Assembly: GCA_023376005.1 (NCBI GenBank)
Contig: CM042143.1
Coordinates: 78,664,778 to 78,728,777, forward strand
Length of the DNA: 64,000 nucleotides
Source of the DNA: Doryteuthis pealeii
Lineage: Eukaryota; Mollusca; Cephalopoda; Myopsida; Loliginidae
Direction of reading: 5' to 3'
Shown here piece after piece: positions 63,000 through 64,000 of this stretch; the stretch's first letter is position 1, and the number at the start of each line of letters is the position of its first letter. The translations under genes were made by a program, and so were the position numbers. The notes beneath the pieces were generated by a model, which ran no database searches, was not told the DNA's origin, and worked only from the letters and a program-made list of their open reading frames with translations.

Positions 63000-63400
63000 T
63001 CTAAATCGCACAAAAAAAAACACAGACGCCCATTGGTTGGTTGCCTGGTTGGTGGATTTTCGTTCTCTTTTCAACTAACAAGAAAGGCGGTTAGATACGA
63101 TGCTCCGCCTGAAAAACATTAAAAATTTAAACTGGGGATGTTAAGACGATTACGTTTTTGTCTCCGGAAAGTGAGGGTCTGCAAAAAACATACAATTAGC
63201 TCACAGGTTGAATGGGTACCATGGTCCATCTGCTAAACACGTTAATTCTTATTCTTGTCGGTATTGGTTTGTGTTGAAGTGTTGAAGCGAACAGCCAAGC
63301 AAGAGACAAGTCATTTATACCCCATGACTACTTTTGTCAGTCTATTTTGAAAGTCTGGTGTTGTCAGTAGTCTAAAATTTGATTGGATCATTTGTTTTTC
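63000..63400. other. No gene recognised
   Basis: No feature recognised. Confidence 0.4.
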
Positions 63401-63407
63401 ATTCTCA

Positions 63408-63470
63408 AAGGTTGGTTGGTTGGTTGGTTGGTTGTGAGGCATGTCAACCCTTATTGGGTTATTTTATACT
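63408..63470 (-). repeat. Family IV 3' tail
   Basis: The GGTTGGTTGG run with 'gaggcatgtcaaccctta' is the inverse of the family IV end (as at 53965). Confidence 0.65.
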
Positions 63471-63489
63471 GAAATTTAACAATTATTAA

Positions 63490-63490
<1 letters not shown>

Positions 63491-63521
<31 letters not shown>

Positions 63522-63522
63522 G
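63491..63522. repeat. (TA)n microsatellite
   Basis: TA run. Confidence 0.95.
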
Positions 63523-63734
63523 AGGTTAAGTAAACAAACAAATTTTTTTTATATGGCTTTAAGCCGACAATTTTTGGGAGGATATGTGCTTAATTGAAGT
63601 CATTCCTAATTTTGAAAATTAATTAGTTAATAATTAATGAATTTAGGCGGGCATATATGTTCAAATGTAAGGCTAAACAAATCGGGAAAATGTCAATCCC
63701 TGAATGTATATTTCGACCTATTAGGTCTAACAAC

Positions 63735-63990
63735 CCCCCCGCGCGAGCAGGATGTGACACAAGGTCAATTTCTTAAGCGGGTTTGAATTCTCCTACGCTG
63801 GTTATCTAGCCATAGATAAAGTGTCCAGTCTGTCCTGCTATTTTCCCATAAGTGGAGAGAGAATTTAATTCATACTTTTCCCAAGGGTATTAGCGCCATG
63901 TGAAATGCAAACAGCTTCGTCCGGGAATTGAACTCGGGTTGACGAGTCCATTTCCTACGGCTCTAACCATTAGACCACATGCCTCCATTT
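63735..63990 (-). repeat. tRNA-derived SINE, family II, near full length
   Basis: In the minus sense: A-box-like GTGGTCTAATGGTTAG, B-box-like CGAGTTCAATTCCCGG, and a body through 'acccttgggaaaagtat' to 'acatcctgctcg'. Confidence 0.88.
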
Positions 63991-64000
63991 AACAATTATG

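Overview
This window looks like repeat-dominated intergenic (or intronic) DNA from an animal nuclear genome. No host protein-coding gene, rRNA or functional tRNA could be supported. The evidence for an animal is decayed RTE-type and R2-superfamily-type LINEs, mariner transposase remnants, several tRNA-derived SINE families in many copies, MITEs, a small Helitron, very long (TA)n, (CA)n and (ATT)n microsatellites, and an interstitial block of TTAGGG-like telomeric repeat. The mix would fit a repeat-rich lophotrochozoan such as a mollusc, perhaps a cephalopod, but that placement is inference only. Most long ORFs are translations of microsatellites or antisense readings of LINE fragments.

Layout. 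0-10 kb: an RTE 3' end, several SINEs, two hAT-like MITEs, a palindromic MITE with a perfect 10-bp target duplication (4399-4930), and a large foldback at 7.48-7.94 kb. 10-18 kb: trinucleotide repeats, SINEs, a possible element bounded by inverted 16-bp repeat arrays (12.99-14.65 kb), and a mariner-type MITE array. 18.8-26.6 kb: a pile-up of fragments of one restriction-like-endonuclease LINE family, all on the minus strand, with more at 37.8-38.75 kb. 27-37 kb: composite tRNA-headed repeats, MITE arrays, a 48-bp minisatellite, a 222-bp Helitron and a mariner remnant. 38-48 kb: hAT-like MITE, RTE fragments, TA-rich foldbacks and the hammerhead ribozyme candidate. 48-56 kb: an internally deleted DD34D mariner, long SINE-like repeats, a 170-bp satellite, and an RTE C-terminus broken by one visible stop. 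56-64 kb: interstitial telomeric repeats that flip orientation, GAAA higher-order repeats, Helitron copies and nested SINEs.

The observation most worth pursuing is a set of repeats that carry hammerhead-ribozyme-like sequences. The minus strand at 45718-45763 contains a complete consensus type I hammerhead, with all three helices and every core nucleotide present. It lies about 13 nt downstream of a tRNA-like A-box/B-box pair. A foldback at 55.61-55.96 kb carries a near-consensus hammerhead in each arm. A separate composite SINE-like family (4.2, 7.5, 27.1-27.6, 28.4 and 36.5-36.9 kb) has a tRNA head, an 18-21-bp variable repeat, a CTGANGA-hairpin-GAAAC module and a shared tail. The hammerhead-SINE interpretation is an inference from the sequence; self-cleavage has not been tested.
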